Below, one piece after another: positions 1 to 5,728 of a stretch of DNA of 6,040 nucleotides. The notes beneath the pieces are model-generated. The model was not told the origin of the DNA. It searched no databases and saw only the letters and a list, made by a program, of their open reading frames with translations. The position numbers were made by a program, and so were the translations under genes. The DNA is from Anaerolineae bacterium. Its GTDB lineage: Bacteria; Chloroflexota; Anaerolineae; B4-G1. The first letter of the stretch is position 1, and each line of letters begins with the position of its first letter. Location: the NCBI GenBank assembly GCA_030612585.1, contig JAUWNP010000247.1:1-6040 (forward strand). The letters are read 5' to 3'.

Positions 1-1340
1 TATAGCCCGTCCAGTCGCACCATCAACAGCGGCACGAGCATCTCCTCCTGCGTCAGGCTGCCGTGGTGGCCGTGGATTGGCACTTTCTTCTCCTCTACGA
101 TAAGAAGGCTGTCGTTCCGCGCCAGGAGCAAGAAGTCGCCCAGGCGGGCCCGCAACTCAGGGGTGGGCTTCTCGGGGCCAAAAAGCCCCGCCGCCAGTGC
201 CTGTTCCATCTCCACGAGCAGGAAGCGGTCGGGCAGGCGCTTGGTGACGTAGGCGCGCAGAGTCTCGGCCTGGCCGGGGCGGACGTAGAGATAGGCGGCA
301 CGTGGCTCGCCAGCCGGGGGGAGGAGCAGTGTCTGCTGGAGGACCGGGTGGTCGGAGAGACGCACTGCCCGCTCGGGCGGCGTCGCGGTCTGGCCGTGGT
401 CGGCCGTGATGATGAGCAGTGCTCCCTCTCGCGCCACCGTTGGGAGGGGGGCCAAGAAGTCCTCCTCAAATGAGCGGGCCAGGTGGCGCAGTTCGGCCTG
501 GTAGCGCTCTCCATCCGGGCCGTAGAGGTGAGCGATGGTGTCGGTGTTACCCCAGTAAGCACTGGCGAAAAGCGGTTTTCCCCGTCGCTCGATGAGGGTG
601 TGGCGCAGGTTGATCCACATGTCGCTGAATCCGACGTGGCCCTGCACGCTCGTCATTCCGCGCAGGAAGATGCGGGTGAGGCCGCCTCCGATGAAGGGCA
701 GATGGGTGTGGGCGACGGCCTGTACGTCGCTGGCGGTCAATTGCTGTGCCAGGCTGGGGACGGTGACGAACTCCTCCGGCTCCCAGTCCCAATTCAGCAG
801 TTCCTCAGGCTGTCTATGGGCAGCCGGGGAGAGATGCAGCATATTGGCCAGCACTCCCCGATCGGAGAGCAGCAGTTTGGTACCGAGGAAGCCGTGGCCG
901 AGCGGCGTCTGCCCGGTCCAGAGCGTTGTCAGCGCGGCGACGGTGGTGGAGGGAAAGACGGAGGTGAGAGGGGCGATCCGGCCTGCCTGGGCCAAACGGC
1001 GGAAGGCGGAGTCTTCATCAGACAGCATGCGCCGGAGGTGCAAGTAGCCCACCGCGTCGAGGATGACGAGCACGACGCTCCGCACGCCCGTTGCCAGGTC
1101 GGCCCAGAGGTGGGCGGGGAGTGGCGGCGCACCGCTCGATAGTTCCACGTCCAGCAACCCAGCGATGGTGGCGGCGAGGTTGGCGATGGAGTAGCCGCTG
1201 TAGTGGGGCAGGATGAACTCCTTCGGCAGATATTCCGCCGGGCCGGGGATGGGGTGTGTGCGTGCGTGTGTGGTGGCTTCGTTTTGGGTGCGGAGATCGG
1301 GATTTGGGATTCGGGAATCGTGAATCGTGAATTTCTTCAT
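1..1340 (-). CDS. Alkaline-phosphatase-superfamily phosphodiesterase/nucleotide pyrophosphatase-like protein (3' end outside window)
   Basis: The frame is open for 446 codons and runs off position 1. The sequence shows the two-metal hydrolase core of the type I phosphodiesterase/nucleotide pyrophosphatase branch: ILDAVGY with metal ligand D95, FPSTTVAALTTLWTG with probable nucleophile T133, YWGNTDTIAHLYGP with D267 and H271, ITADHGQT with D314 and H315, and a late HGHHG (423-427) followed by EEMLVPLL. By family knowledge it hydrolyses a phosphomonoester or phosphodiester; the substrate cannot be told. No signal peptide or membrane segment is seen, so it is probably cytoplasmic. Only a few C-terminal residues are likely missing, because the last metal motif is present. 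The ATG at 1340 is the only good start: an in-frame TGA lies three codons upstream, and AGGAG sits at 1351-1355 (10-nt spacer). The first 35 or so residues are low-complexity and encoded by tandem repeats; conserved-looking sequence starts near EYLPKEF (36-42). It may be cotranscribed with the carboxypeptidase gene 95 bases upstream. Confidence 0.88.
   Translation of the reverse strand, partial: MKKFTIHDSRIPNPDLRTQNEATTHARTHPIPGPAEYLPKEFILPHYSGYSIANLAATIAGLLDVELSSGAPPLPAHLWADLATGVRSVVLVILDAVGYLHLRRMLSDEDSAFRRLAQAGRIAPLTSVFPSTTVAALTTLWTGQTPLGHGFLGTKLLLSDRGVLANMLHLSPAAHRQPEELLNWDWEPEEFVTVPSLAQQLTASDVQAVAHTHLPFIGGGLTRIFLRGMTSVQGHVGFSDMWINLRHTLIERRGKPLFASAYWGNTDTIAHLYGPDGERYQAELRHLARSFEEDFLAPLPTVAREGALLIITADHGQTATPPERAVRLSDHPVLQQTLLLPPAGEPRAAYLYVRPGQAETLRAYVTKRLPDRFLLVEMEQALAAGLFGPEKPTPELRARLGDFLLLARNDSLLIVEEKKVPIHGHHGSLTQEEMLVPLLMVRLDGL
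1254..1272. repeat. Alternating purine-pyrimidine GT/GC run inside the phosphatase 5' coding region
   Basis: Nineteen consecutive bases alternate G with T or C. On the coding strand they read as CA/CG dinucleotides and encode Thr, His, Ala and Arg in the low-complexity N-terminus. Such runs are slippage-prone and can favour Z-DNA under supercoiling. Any function is inference. Confidence 0.6.
1293..1334. repeat. Imperfect 7-bp tandem repeat, six units, within phosphatase codons 3-16
   Basis: Plus-strand units in register are GAGATCG, GGATTTG, GGATTCG, GGAATCG, TGAATCG and TGAATTT. The array starts three bases after the ATG codon at 1340-1338 and lies wholly in the predicted coding sequence. 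Because 7 is not a multiple of 3, gain or loss of one unit would shift the frame. Units are diverged, so the array may no longer be actively slipping. Confidence 0.8.
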
Positions 1341-1382
1341 CCGTGGTCATCTCCTGTGGGCGGACTACCCTGGGCGGTGCGG

Positions 1383-1438
1383 CCAATATCTAATATCCAA
1401 TATCCAACACCCAGTATCCGACATCCAACATCCAATCA
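1383..1438. repeat. Imperfect 7-bp tandem repeat, eight units, between carboxypeptidase and phosphatase genes
   Basis: Plus-strand units in register are CCAATAT, CTAATAT, CCAATAT, CCAACAC, CCAGTAT, CCGACAT, CCAACAT and CCAATCA. The last unit contains the complement of the TGA stop codon of the M32 carboxypeptidase, so the array runs right up to the gene end. It has the same 7-bp period as the array at 1293-1334 but a different unit. Heptamer arrays of this kind are known as STRR-type repeats in cyanobacteria; membership of such a family here is inference. With 1341-1382, this array fills the 95-base intergenic gap. No T-rich terminator hairpin is seen there. Confidence 0.85.
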
Positions 1439-2941
1439 CAGCCCGTAAATCCCGGTGTACTTCTCCTGCAGGTAGGCCAGGAAGGGGGCGGCGCTCATCT
1501 CCCCGCCGGTGACGCGCTTTACCAGTTCAGTGGGCGTGAACTTCTTACCGTGTGTGTGGATGTTGTCGCGCAGCCAGGTCAGCAGCGCGCCGAACTGCCC
1601 CCGCGCGATCTGCTCTGGCAGGTCGGGCATCTCCTCCAGCGCCTGATTGTAGAACTGTACCGAGAGCAGGTTGCCAAGCGCGTAGGTGGGGAAGTAGCCC
1701 ATAGAGCCACCGGACCAGTGAACGTCCTGGAGCACACCCTGCGCATCGTTAGGAGGTCTGATGCCCAGGTACTCCTTCATTTTCGCGTTCCACGCCTGCG
1801 GCAGGTCGGCCACCGCCAGCCGTCCCTCCAACAGTTCCTGTTCCAATTCGAAGCGCAGGAAGATGTGCAGGTTGTAGGTAACCTCGTCGGCTTCGACGCG
1901 GATTAAGGAGGGCTCGACCTTGTTGATGGCCCGGTAGAAGGTATCCAGATCTACCCCCGCCAGTTGCTGGGGGAAGAACTCGCGCAGTCTGGGCAAGTAG
2001 TGGGTCCAGAACCCTTGGCTGCGGGCGACGATGTTCTCCCAGAGACGGGACTGGGATTCGTGGATGCCGTAGGAAACGCCGTCAAAGAGCGGGGTGCGGC
2101 CGATTTCGATACGCATCCCCTGCTCGTAGAGCGCGTGACCGCCCTCGTGTATGGTACCGAAGAGGGCGGACTGGAAATGGTCTGGCAGGATGCGCGTGGT
2201 GATACGCACGTCGTGGGGTGAGAAGCCAGTGGTGAAGGGGTGGGGGGAGCGGTCCTGCCTCCCGTGCTCGAAGTCGAAGCCCATGTCCCGCAGCACAAGC
2301 AACCCGAAGTCCCATTGGGCCTGCTCGGGATATTCCTGACCGAAGATCGTATCGTCTACGGGCTTGCCGCGCTCGGTGATGGCCTGGACGAGAGGGACCA
2401 GGCTGGTCTTCAGCTCCTCGAAAACCTGCGCCACCTGGGCCGTCTTCATCTCCGGCTCGTACCGGTCCAGAAGGGCGTCGTAAAGGCAGTCCTCGTACCC
2501 CAGCGCCTGGGCGTACTGAATGCTGAGGTCCACGACGCGTTCCAGGTGTGGCCGGAAGTGGGCGAAATCGGACTCGGCGCGGGCCTGTTGCCAGGCCTCG
2601 AAGGCCAGCGCGAAGGCGCGGGCGCGCTCGGCTACGAGCGATTCTGGCACGCGGCGCAGTTTTTCGTACTCGCGCCGGGCCACGCGCACCAGGCTGGCAT
2701 CGTCGGAGTCGTCGGGTAGGCCGGCGGTCTCGGCGGCGGCCTCCTCGATCAGTTGGCCGGTCTCGTCGGCCACGAAGAGGCTATGGGCGAGGGCTGTCAC
2801 CGTCGCCAGGTGGTGCGCGCGGGCGTCGCTGCCGCCAGGAGGCATGTTCACCTGCTGATCCCATCCCAGGACAGCAGCGGCGGTGCCGAGATCGGATACC
2901 TGTGCCAGGCGTTCTTTTAATTGCTCAAGGCTGGTGCTCAT
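1436..2941 (-). CDS. M32 family metallocarboxypeptidase (carboxypeptidase Taq type)
   Basis: The 501-residue product matches the usual length of M32 zinc carboxypeptidases, which remove C-terminal residues from peptides with broad specificity in the cytoplasm. All five family signatures are present in order: DVRITT (244-249), the zinc-binding HEGGH (H265, catalytic E266, H269), HESQ (294-297, E295 the third zinc ligand), IRVEAD (347-352) and GVLQDVHW (402-409). The C-terminal helical segment continues normally to YTGIYGL. The enzyme therefore looks complete and active. The start is well supported: AAGGAGG lies five bases before the ATG. The gene follows the methyltransferase gene with a 39-base gap and no convincing promoter of its own, so it is probably the second gene of that transcript. 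The last codon overlaps a heptamer repeat array. No signal peptide is present. A role in peptide turnover follows from the family; a link with the neighbouring genes is not evident. Confidence 0.97.
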   Translation of the reverse strand: MSTSLEQLKERLAQVSDLGTAAAVLGWDQQVNMPPGGSDARAHHLATVTALAHSLFVADETGQLIEEAAAETAGLPDDSDDASLVRVARREYEKLRRVPESLVAERARAFALAFEAWQQARAESDFAHFRPHLERVVDLSIQYAQALGYEDCLYDALLDRYEPEMKTAQVAQVFEELKTSLVPLVQAITERGKPVDDTIFGQEYPEQAQWDFGLLVLRDMGFDFEHGRQDRSPHPFTTGFSPHDVRITTRILPDHFQSALFGTIHEGGHALYEQGMRIEIGRTPLFDGVSYGIHESQSRLWENIVARSQGFWTHYLPRLREFFPQQLAGVDLDTFYRAINKVEPSLIRVEADEVTYNLHIFLRFELEQELLEGRLAVADLPQAWNAKMKEYLGIRPPNDAQGVLQDVHWSGGSMGYFPTYALGNLLSVQFYNQALEEMPDLPEQIARGQFGALLTWLRDNIHTHGKKFTPTELVKRVTGGEMSAAPFLAYLQEKYTGIYGL

Positions 2942-2946
2942 ATTTG

Positions 2947-2953
2947 CCTCCTT
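2947..2953 (-). promoter_or_regulatory. Strong Shine-Dalgarno of the M32 carboxypeptidase gene
   Basis: AAGGAGG, nearly a full match to the anti-Shine-Dalgarno sequence, sits five bases upstream of the ATG at 2941. It fixes the start. It contrasts with the first gene of the transcript, which has no such site. Confidence 0.85.
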
Positions 2954-2980
2954 ATTGTCTTGGTCGTTTATAATATCTAC

Positions 2981-3979
2981 TCAGTGTGCAACGAGCACGC
3001 ACCACTCTAGCATTGTCTCTGCCACCGGAAGAGCATCAACACCGGCTCCTTCCAGTAACACGCTGCGTGGTGTGGGACGTGCCTTCGCCTGGCACACGTT
3101 GGCTGCTTCTACCTGCCAGCCAGCCGCGGCGAAATGGTCCAGTGCCGAACGGCGGAACAGTAGTGCGGATAGCCCTGCCTGGCGAATTATCGCTGCGTTG
3201 GCTTCGTCCTTCTCTGGAAAGAAGTGTGAGATGGCCAGGAAAGTCCCGGCGACGACGCGTCGTAGTTCTTGTAGCAGATCGCCGGGTTGTTCAATGTTGG
3301 GCAGCCCCAGATATGTCGTCAGCGTCTTGACCGCGCCATTCTTGAACGGTGTGCGCCGTGCGTCAAACGTTAGTAGGCTGACTCGATCGTACAGGCCGAA
3401 GAACTCCAGCCGCCAGCGGTCACGCCGCAGCACACGCGGGCTGAAGTCAGTGGCGACGATTGGCCGCTCGAGTCTGTGTGCTAGCCTTTCAACCAGGTGG
3501 CCTTGTCCCGAGGCCAGGTCAACAATCGGCCCATCCGACGCAGAAAGGAGTCCGAGAACGTAGTTGACCTGGCTATCAGAGCAGGCGAGATGCTCTGGGG
3601 TGTACAACCCTGTATTGGCTAAATCCTTCGCGGCCTTTGCCTGAGCATACTCGCCACGCTCTTCCAGTGCCAGCGCGCGGAAGAACTGGTCGGCATGAGC
3701 CAATGTATCCAACGGCGTGTCCAACAGTTGGCGCTCGACTTCTGGGTTCTCGCGGAGGTATTGGACCAACTGGCTGTCTACCTGTTCCCAGAGGTCATTG
3801 CGTGGCAGATCCGGCGTGAGAAAAAGACCGATGCCTTCGCGGACAGGATAGGTAGCAGCGCACGCCACGCAATGTGCCTCTGCCTTCTCAATGCGATTCC
3901 CACGGCGCTCGGTGACGGTCCAGGCTAGTTCGCCGTGACAAACCGGACATTCCAGCATTTCGATCAGATAACTGTGCAT
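2981..3979 (-). CDS. Trm112-like zinc ribbon fused to a class I SAM-dependent methyltransferase
   Basis: The 332-residue protein has two domains. Residues 1-60 form a Trm112/YbaR-like zinc ribbon: LECPVCHGEL (C11, C14) and HCVACAATYPVREGIGLFL (C37, C40). Residues about 60-140 are a helical linker, and 148-330 form a Rossmann-fold methyltransferase: motif I VDLASGQG (153-160), an acidic end of strand 2 in VATDFS (D178) and TFDARRTPF (D206), which would contact the SAM ribose and adenine. By family knowledge it transfers a methyl group from SAM; the acceptor cannot be predicted. In related single-chain proteins the zinc ribbon often precedes a small-molecule or RNA-type methyltransferase, so either is possible. 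The ATG at 3979 is chosen because the zinc ribbon starts at once and a near-consensus promoter lies directly upstream. No ribosome binding site is visible. It is probably first in a transcript with the M32 carboxypeptidase. No membrane segment is seen. Confidence 0.9.
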   Translation of the reverse strand: MHSYLIEMLECPVCHGELAWTVTERRGNRIEKAEAHCVACAATYPVREGIGLFLTPDLPRNDLWEQVDSQLVQYLRENPEVERQLLDTPLDTLAHADQFFRALALEERGEYAQAKAAKDLANTGLYTPEHLACSDSQVNYVLGLLSASDGPIVDLASGQGHLVERLAHRLERPIVATDFSPRVLRRDRWRLEFFGLYDRVSLLTFDARRTPFKNGAVKTLTTYLGLPNIEQPGDLLQELRRVVAGTFLAISHFFPEKDEANAAIIRQAGLSALLFRRSALDHFAAAGWQVEAANVCQAKARPTPRSVLLEGAGVDALPVAETMLEWCVLVAH

Positions 3980-3990
3980 CTTAATAGAGG

Positions 3991-4019
3991 ATTATACAAC
4001 AGGCTGCGGGGAATACCAA
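3991..4019 (-). promoter_or_regulatory. Sigma70-type promoter giving a near-leaderless methyltransferase transcript
   Basis: On the minus strand, TTGGTA (-35, at 4019-4014, four of six consensus bases) is followed by a 17-bp spacer and a perfect TATAAT (-10, at 3996-3991). The ATG at 3979 begins 11 bases after the -10 box, so transcription would begin around 3982-3985 and leave a leader of roughly three to six bases. No Shine-Dalgarno sequence lies between. The motif match is seen; the start point is inferred. Confidence 0.75.
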
Positions 4020-4067
4020 ACTGGGGGAGAGACCAGCGCCGCCGTGAAGGGCGTACATAATTGTTGA

Positions 4068-4088
4068 GGGGCGTGGTTACCGCGCCCC
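4068..4088. repeat. GC-rich 9-bp hairpin with the DUF72 stop codon in its loop
   Basis: The arms GGGGCGTGG (4068-4076) and CCGCGCCCC (4080-4088) pair around a three-base loop, TTA, which is the complement of the TAA stop of the DUF72 gene. In plus-strand RNA one pair is a G-U wobble; in minus-strand RNA it is a C-A mismatch. No U-run follows on either strand, so an intrinsic terminator is not well supported. It resembles dispersed palindromic REP-like elements or could protect the 3' end of the message; both are inference. Confidence 0.65.
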
Positions 4089-4835
4089 TGCACCGCTGAG
4101 GAGTTCTCTCAATTCCCGTGCATCTTCCAGCGCGAAGCCGAAGGCGTCGTTGTTGAAGTAGGCGTAGACCTGGCGGTCCTCAGAGAGCCATTGGCGGATG
4201 CGGTCAGCCCACGGGTGCAGTGTTTCCTGCCCGTACCGCCCGCCGTAGACCGCGCCGGAGCCGTGGAAGCGGAGATAGACGGCGTCGCCGGTGACCCAGG
4301 TGGGGCAGGGGAGGCCGGGCATGTCGAAGATGCAGAAGGCCAGGCTGTGTCGCTCCAGGATGCGTCGCACCGGTTCGATGAACCAGCGCGGATCGCGGAA
4401 CTCGAAAGCGTGGGTCAGGTCGGGCGGCAGAAGGGCGGCGAAGTTCTCCAGCCGCTCCGGGTTGGCGCGCCAGCGGGGCGGCAGTTGCCACAGGATGGGG
4501 CCGAGTTTCTCGCCCAGCCGCCGCGCCCGCGCCAGGAAGCGAGCCAGTGGCTCGGCGGCGTCCTTGAGCCGCTTGAAGTGCGTGATGTAGCGATTGGCTT
4601 TGACTGCGTAGATGAACCCTGGTGGGGCCTGTTCCCGCCAGCGGTCAAAGGTCTCCTCGGAGGGGAGGCGGTAGAAGGAATAGTTGACCTCGACGGTGTC
4701 GAATATCTTCGCGTAGTGAGTATACCAGTGGGATTGGGGCAGGTCGGGTGGGTAGAAGACACCCCGCCAGTGGGGATAGACCCAACCGGAGGTGCCGATG
4801 CGGAACCGTTCTTCACCTTCAGTACCGCCCGACAT
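4077..4835 (-). CDS. DUF72 (YecE-like) TIM-barrel protein
   Basis: With the ATG at 4835 the product is 252 residues, typical of DUF72. Characteristic segments are visible in order: FRIGTSGWVYPHW (11-23), VEVNYSFYRLP (48-58), AVKANRYITH (77-86), GPILWQLPP (112-120), EFRDPRW (145-151), YLRFHG (187-192) and YAYFNNDAFGFA (224-235). The family folds as a TIM barrel with conserved acidic and aromatic residues around the active centre; its enzymatic activity remains undefined. The frame is open upstream to an ATG at 4979, but those 48 extra codons lack family similarity and overlap the toxin-like gene, so the internal ATG is preferred. From 4835 the gene overlaps the upstream stop (4819) by 17 bases, which suggests translational coupling; only a weak GGTGG lies upstream. 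It seems to be the last gene of the antitoxin-toxin transcript. Its stop codon lies in a GC-rich hairpin. Confidence 0.93.
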   Translation of the reverse strand: MSGGTEGEERFRIGTSGWVYPHWRGVFYPPDLPQSHWYTHYAKIFDTVEVNYSFYRLPSEETFDRWREQAPPGFIYAVKANRYITHFKRLKDAAEPLARFLARARRLGEKLGPILWQLPPRWRANPERLENFAALLPPDLTHAFEFRDPRWFIEPVRRILERHSLAFCIFDMPGLPCPTWVTGDAVYLRFHGSGAVYGGRYGQETLHPWADRIRQWLSEDRQVYAYFNNDAFGFALEDARELRELLSGAGAR

Positions 4836-5238
4836 TATTGTTGATGCTTTCCACCAGAGAATCCATCTCGTCCAGGAACTGCTCTGCAGTCCATTCCCCG
4901 GTGAGTTCGGTCGTTGATTTGTCAGATCCGTGGCGGTGAGGAATGAGTTCGTGTAGATGAACTGTGAAGTCTTTGCCAAACTTCAAACGTAGTGCTTGGC
5001 GGTCAGCGTGATTATCAAGACCGAGTAGGACACGGTCGCCCAGCAGAATGTAGTAGGCATACCATCTTGCCGATGGGGTAACGGTTTCCCGGATGAGTAT
5101 CCTGTGTTCGCCGTAGCAACCCTGGACGGTCAGGATAGCACGGGTAGGGTCGCTTTCTTCTTCGACTGATACCTGTGTCAACCTGGCATGAGCACGGGCA
5201 ATGATAGGCGCAAAATCGTCTGAGATCGTTCTCGCCAT
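4819..5238 (-). CDS. Putative TumE/DUF6516-like toxin
   Basis: The 139-residue product resembles the TumE (DUF6516) toxin component family. Diagnostic features are an aromatic-rich strand WYAYYILLGD (59-68), the segment LLGLDNHADR (71-80) with the characteristic DN pair, and the histidine-rich IPHRHG (99-104), followed by an acidic helix ending near residue 131. In TumE proteins the DN and H-x-H residues are thought to be functional; the biochemical target is not settled. The ATG at 5238 is preferred, with AGGA nine bases upstream; an ATG at 5268 adds ten residues without a ribosome site. Either start lies inside the upstream antitoxin-like gene: the overlap is 61 bases in a different frame, unusually long for a toxin-antitoxin pair but consistent with tight coupling. 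Its 3' end overlaps DUF72 by 17 bases. The toxin role is inferred from family resemblance and gene order. The resemblance is partial, so an unrelated small DUF6516-like protein is possible. Confidence 0.72.
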   Translation of the reverse strand: MARTISDDFAPIIARAHARLTQVSVEEESDPTRAILTVQGCYGEHRILIRETVTPSARWYAYYILLGDRVLLGLDNHADRQALRLKFGKDFTVHLHELIPHRHGSDKSTTELTGEWTAEQFLDEMDSLVESINNNVGRY

Positions 5239-5540
5239 TCTTGTGCTTCCTGGATGCGATGGATCCATTCTGCTGCGTCGGCTTCCCAGGTCGGGTGGGT
5301 ACGGTTGACTTCGTCCAAGAAAGCCTGGTCGGTGCAGACGCGCTGGTTGAAACTCTCGTAGTTGTAGCCATACTGTTCTTCATAGTGAGCGATCTGGTGC
5401 TCAGCTCGTTCTATTCTCTCCAGGCAGTGATCCAATGCATACCGTCGCAATGCAGCAGCCGTCACTGTTTCCAGATTGCCCAATGGGTGTAGCAATTCTG
5501 CCAGGCTTTCCTGCACAGGGATGGTCAATCTTGGTGTCAT
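5178..5540 (-). CDS. Putative antitoxin, ribbon-helix-helix-like N-terminus with helical C-terminus
   Basis: The 120-residue protein begins RLTIPVQESLAELLHPLG (4-21), a short strand then helix, followed by a second helix LETVTAAALRRYALDHCLER (23-42). This strand-helix-helix order is that of ribbon-helix-helix DNA-binding antitoxins. A charged helix (42-56) leads to HYEEQYGYNYESFNQRV (52-68) and then to a TWEADAAEW block (84-92). The pattern of a YG-x-x-x-x-x-F turn followed by acidic residues and tryptophan recurs in short antitoxin-like proteins paired with DUF6516 toxins. Its likely role, by inference, is to bind and neutralise the downstream TumE-like protein and repress the shared promoter. 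The ATG at 5540 has AAAGGA seven bases upstream. The last 20 codons overlap the toxin gene; the terminal residues (about 107-120) have little helical character and may be constrained by the overlap. I do not recognise a named family with certainty. Confidence 0.72.
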   Translation of the reverse strand: MTPRLTIPVQESLAELLHPLGNLETVTAAALRRYALDHCLERIERAEHQIAHYEEQYGYNYESFNQRVCTDQAFLDEVNRTHPTWEADAAEWIHRIQEAQEWRERSQTILRLSLPVLMPG

Positions 5541-5547
5541 TGTTTCG

Positions 5548-5553
5548 TCCTTT
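5548..5553 (-). promoter_or_regulatory. Shine-Dalgarno of the antitoxin-like gene
   Basis: AAAGGA lies seven bases before the ATG at 5540 and supports that start. It is the best ribosome site in the three-gene unit; the following two genes have weaker sites and overlap their upstream neighbours, which fits translational coupling. Confidence 0.7.
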
Positions 5554-5582
5554 CAACTCGGCTTCTGTAACGTCTAGCACCT

Positions 5583-5611
5583 ATTGTACTGCAATCTACC
5601 AACGTGCGCAA
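5583..5611 (-). promoter_or_regulatory. Sigma70-type promoter of the antitoxin-toxin-DUF72 unit
   Basis: On the minus strand, TTGCGC (-35, at 5611-5606, three of six consensus bases including TTG) is separated by 17 bp from TACAAT (-10, at 5588-5583, five of six). Transcription would start near 5576, leaving a leader of about 36 bases to the ATG at 5540. I see no clear inverted repeat operator around it. The stretch 5612-5728 upstream holds nothing else that I can support. Confidence 0.55.
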
Positions 5612-5728
5612 GGAGGATGCTCAACGGCATAGGCGAGGGAAGGGTTTCATCTTAGGGAGATTCCTGGTTGGGGAGGTCTGTGTGTTCCGCATGAACAGCA
5701 TCCTTATGATGGCTCCCGCGAGAGAAAA

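Noticed and set aside
483..1142. Long plus-strand open frame of 219 codons
   Set aside because: It lies antisense to the phosphatase, whose metal-binding motifs are intact on the minus strand. The translation has no recognisable motif and is typical of antisense frames in GC-rich genes. The same reasoning removes plus-strand frames at 63-473, 592-1047, 1550-1906, 2240-2719, 2548-2973, 2883-3563 and 4191-4844.
1018..1386. Minus-strand 122-codon frame using the ATG at 1350
   Set aside because: It reads the phosphatase 5' region in another frame and yields an Arg/His/Pro-rich sequence without a domain. It is only of interest as the alternative frame in the heptamer-switch idea.
1293..1438. CRISPR-like or recombination-site interpretation of the repeat arrays
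   Set aside because: The units are only 7 bp and are directly adjacent without spacers, so these are simple tandem repeats.
2964..2976. AT-rich patch (TATTATAA on the minus strand) as an internal promoter for the M32 gene
   Set aside because: A -10-like hexamer is present but no acceptable -35 box lies 16-18 bases upstream. Read-through from the promoter at 3991-4019 is the simpler explanation.
4836..4979. N-terminal extension of DUF72 by 48 codons
   Set aside because: The extra residues do not resemble the family, and the extension would overlap the toxin-like gene by 161 bases. The family normally starts shortly before the GTSGW motif.
5239..5268. Ten-residue N-terminal extension of the toxin-like protein
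   Set aside because: There is no ribosome binding site before the ATG at 5268, whereas AGGA precedes the ATG at 5238. The choice is not certain.
5621..5701. 26-codon minus-strand open frame in the gap upstream of the antitoxin gene
   Set aside because: An AAGG directly abuts the ATG with no spacer, the frame is very short, and its sequence shows no pattern that would support a real peptide.
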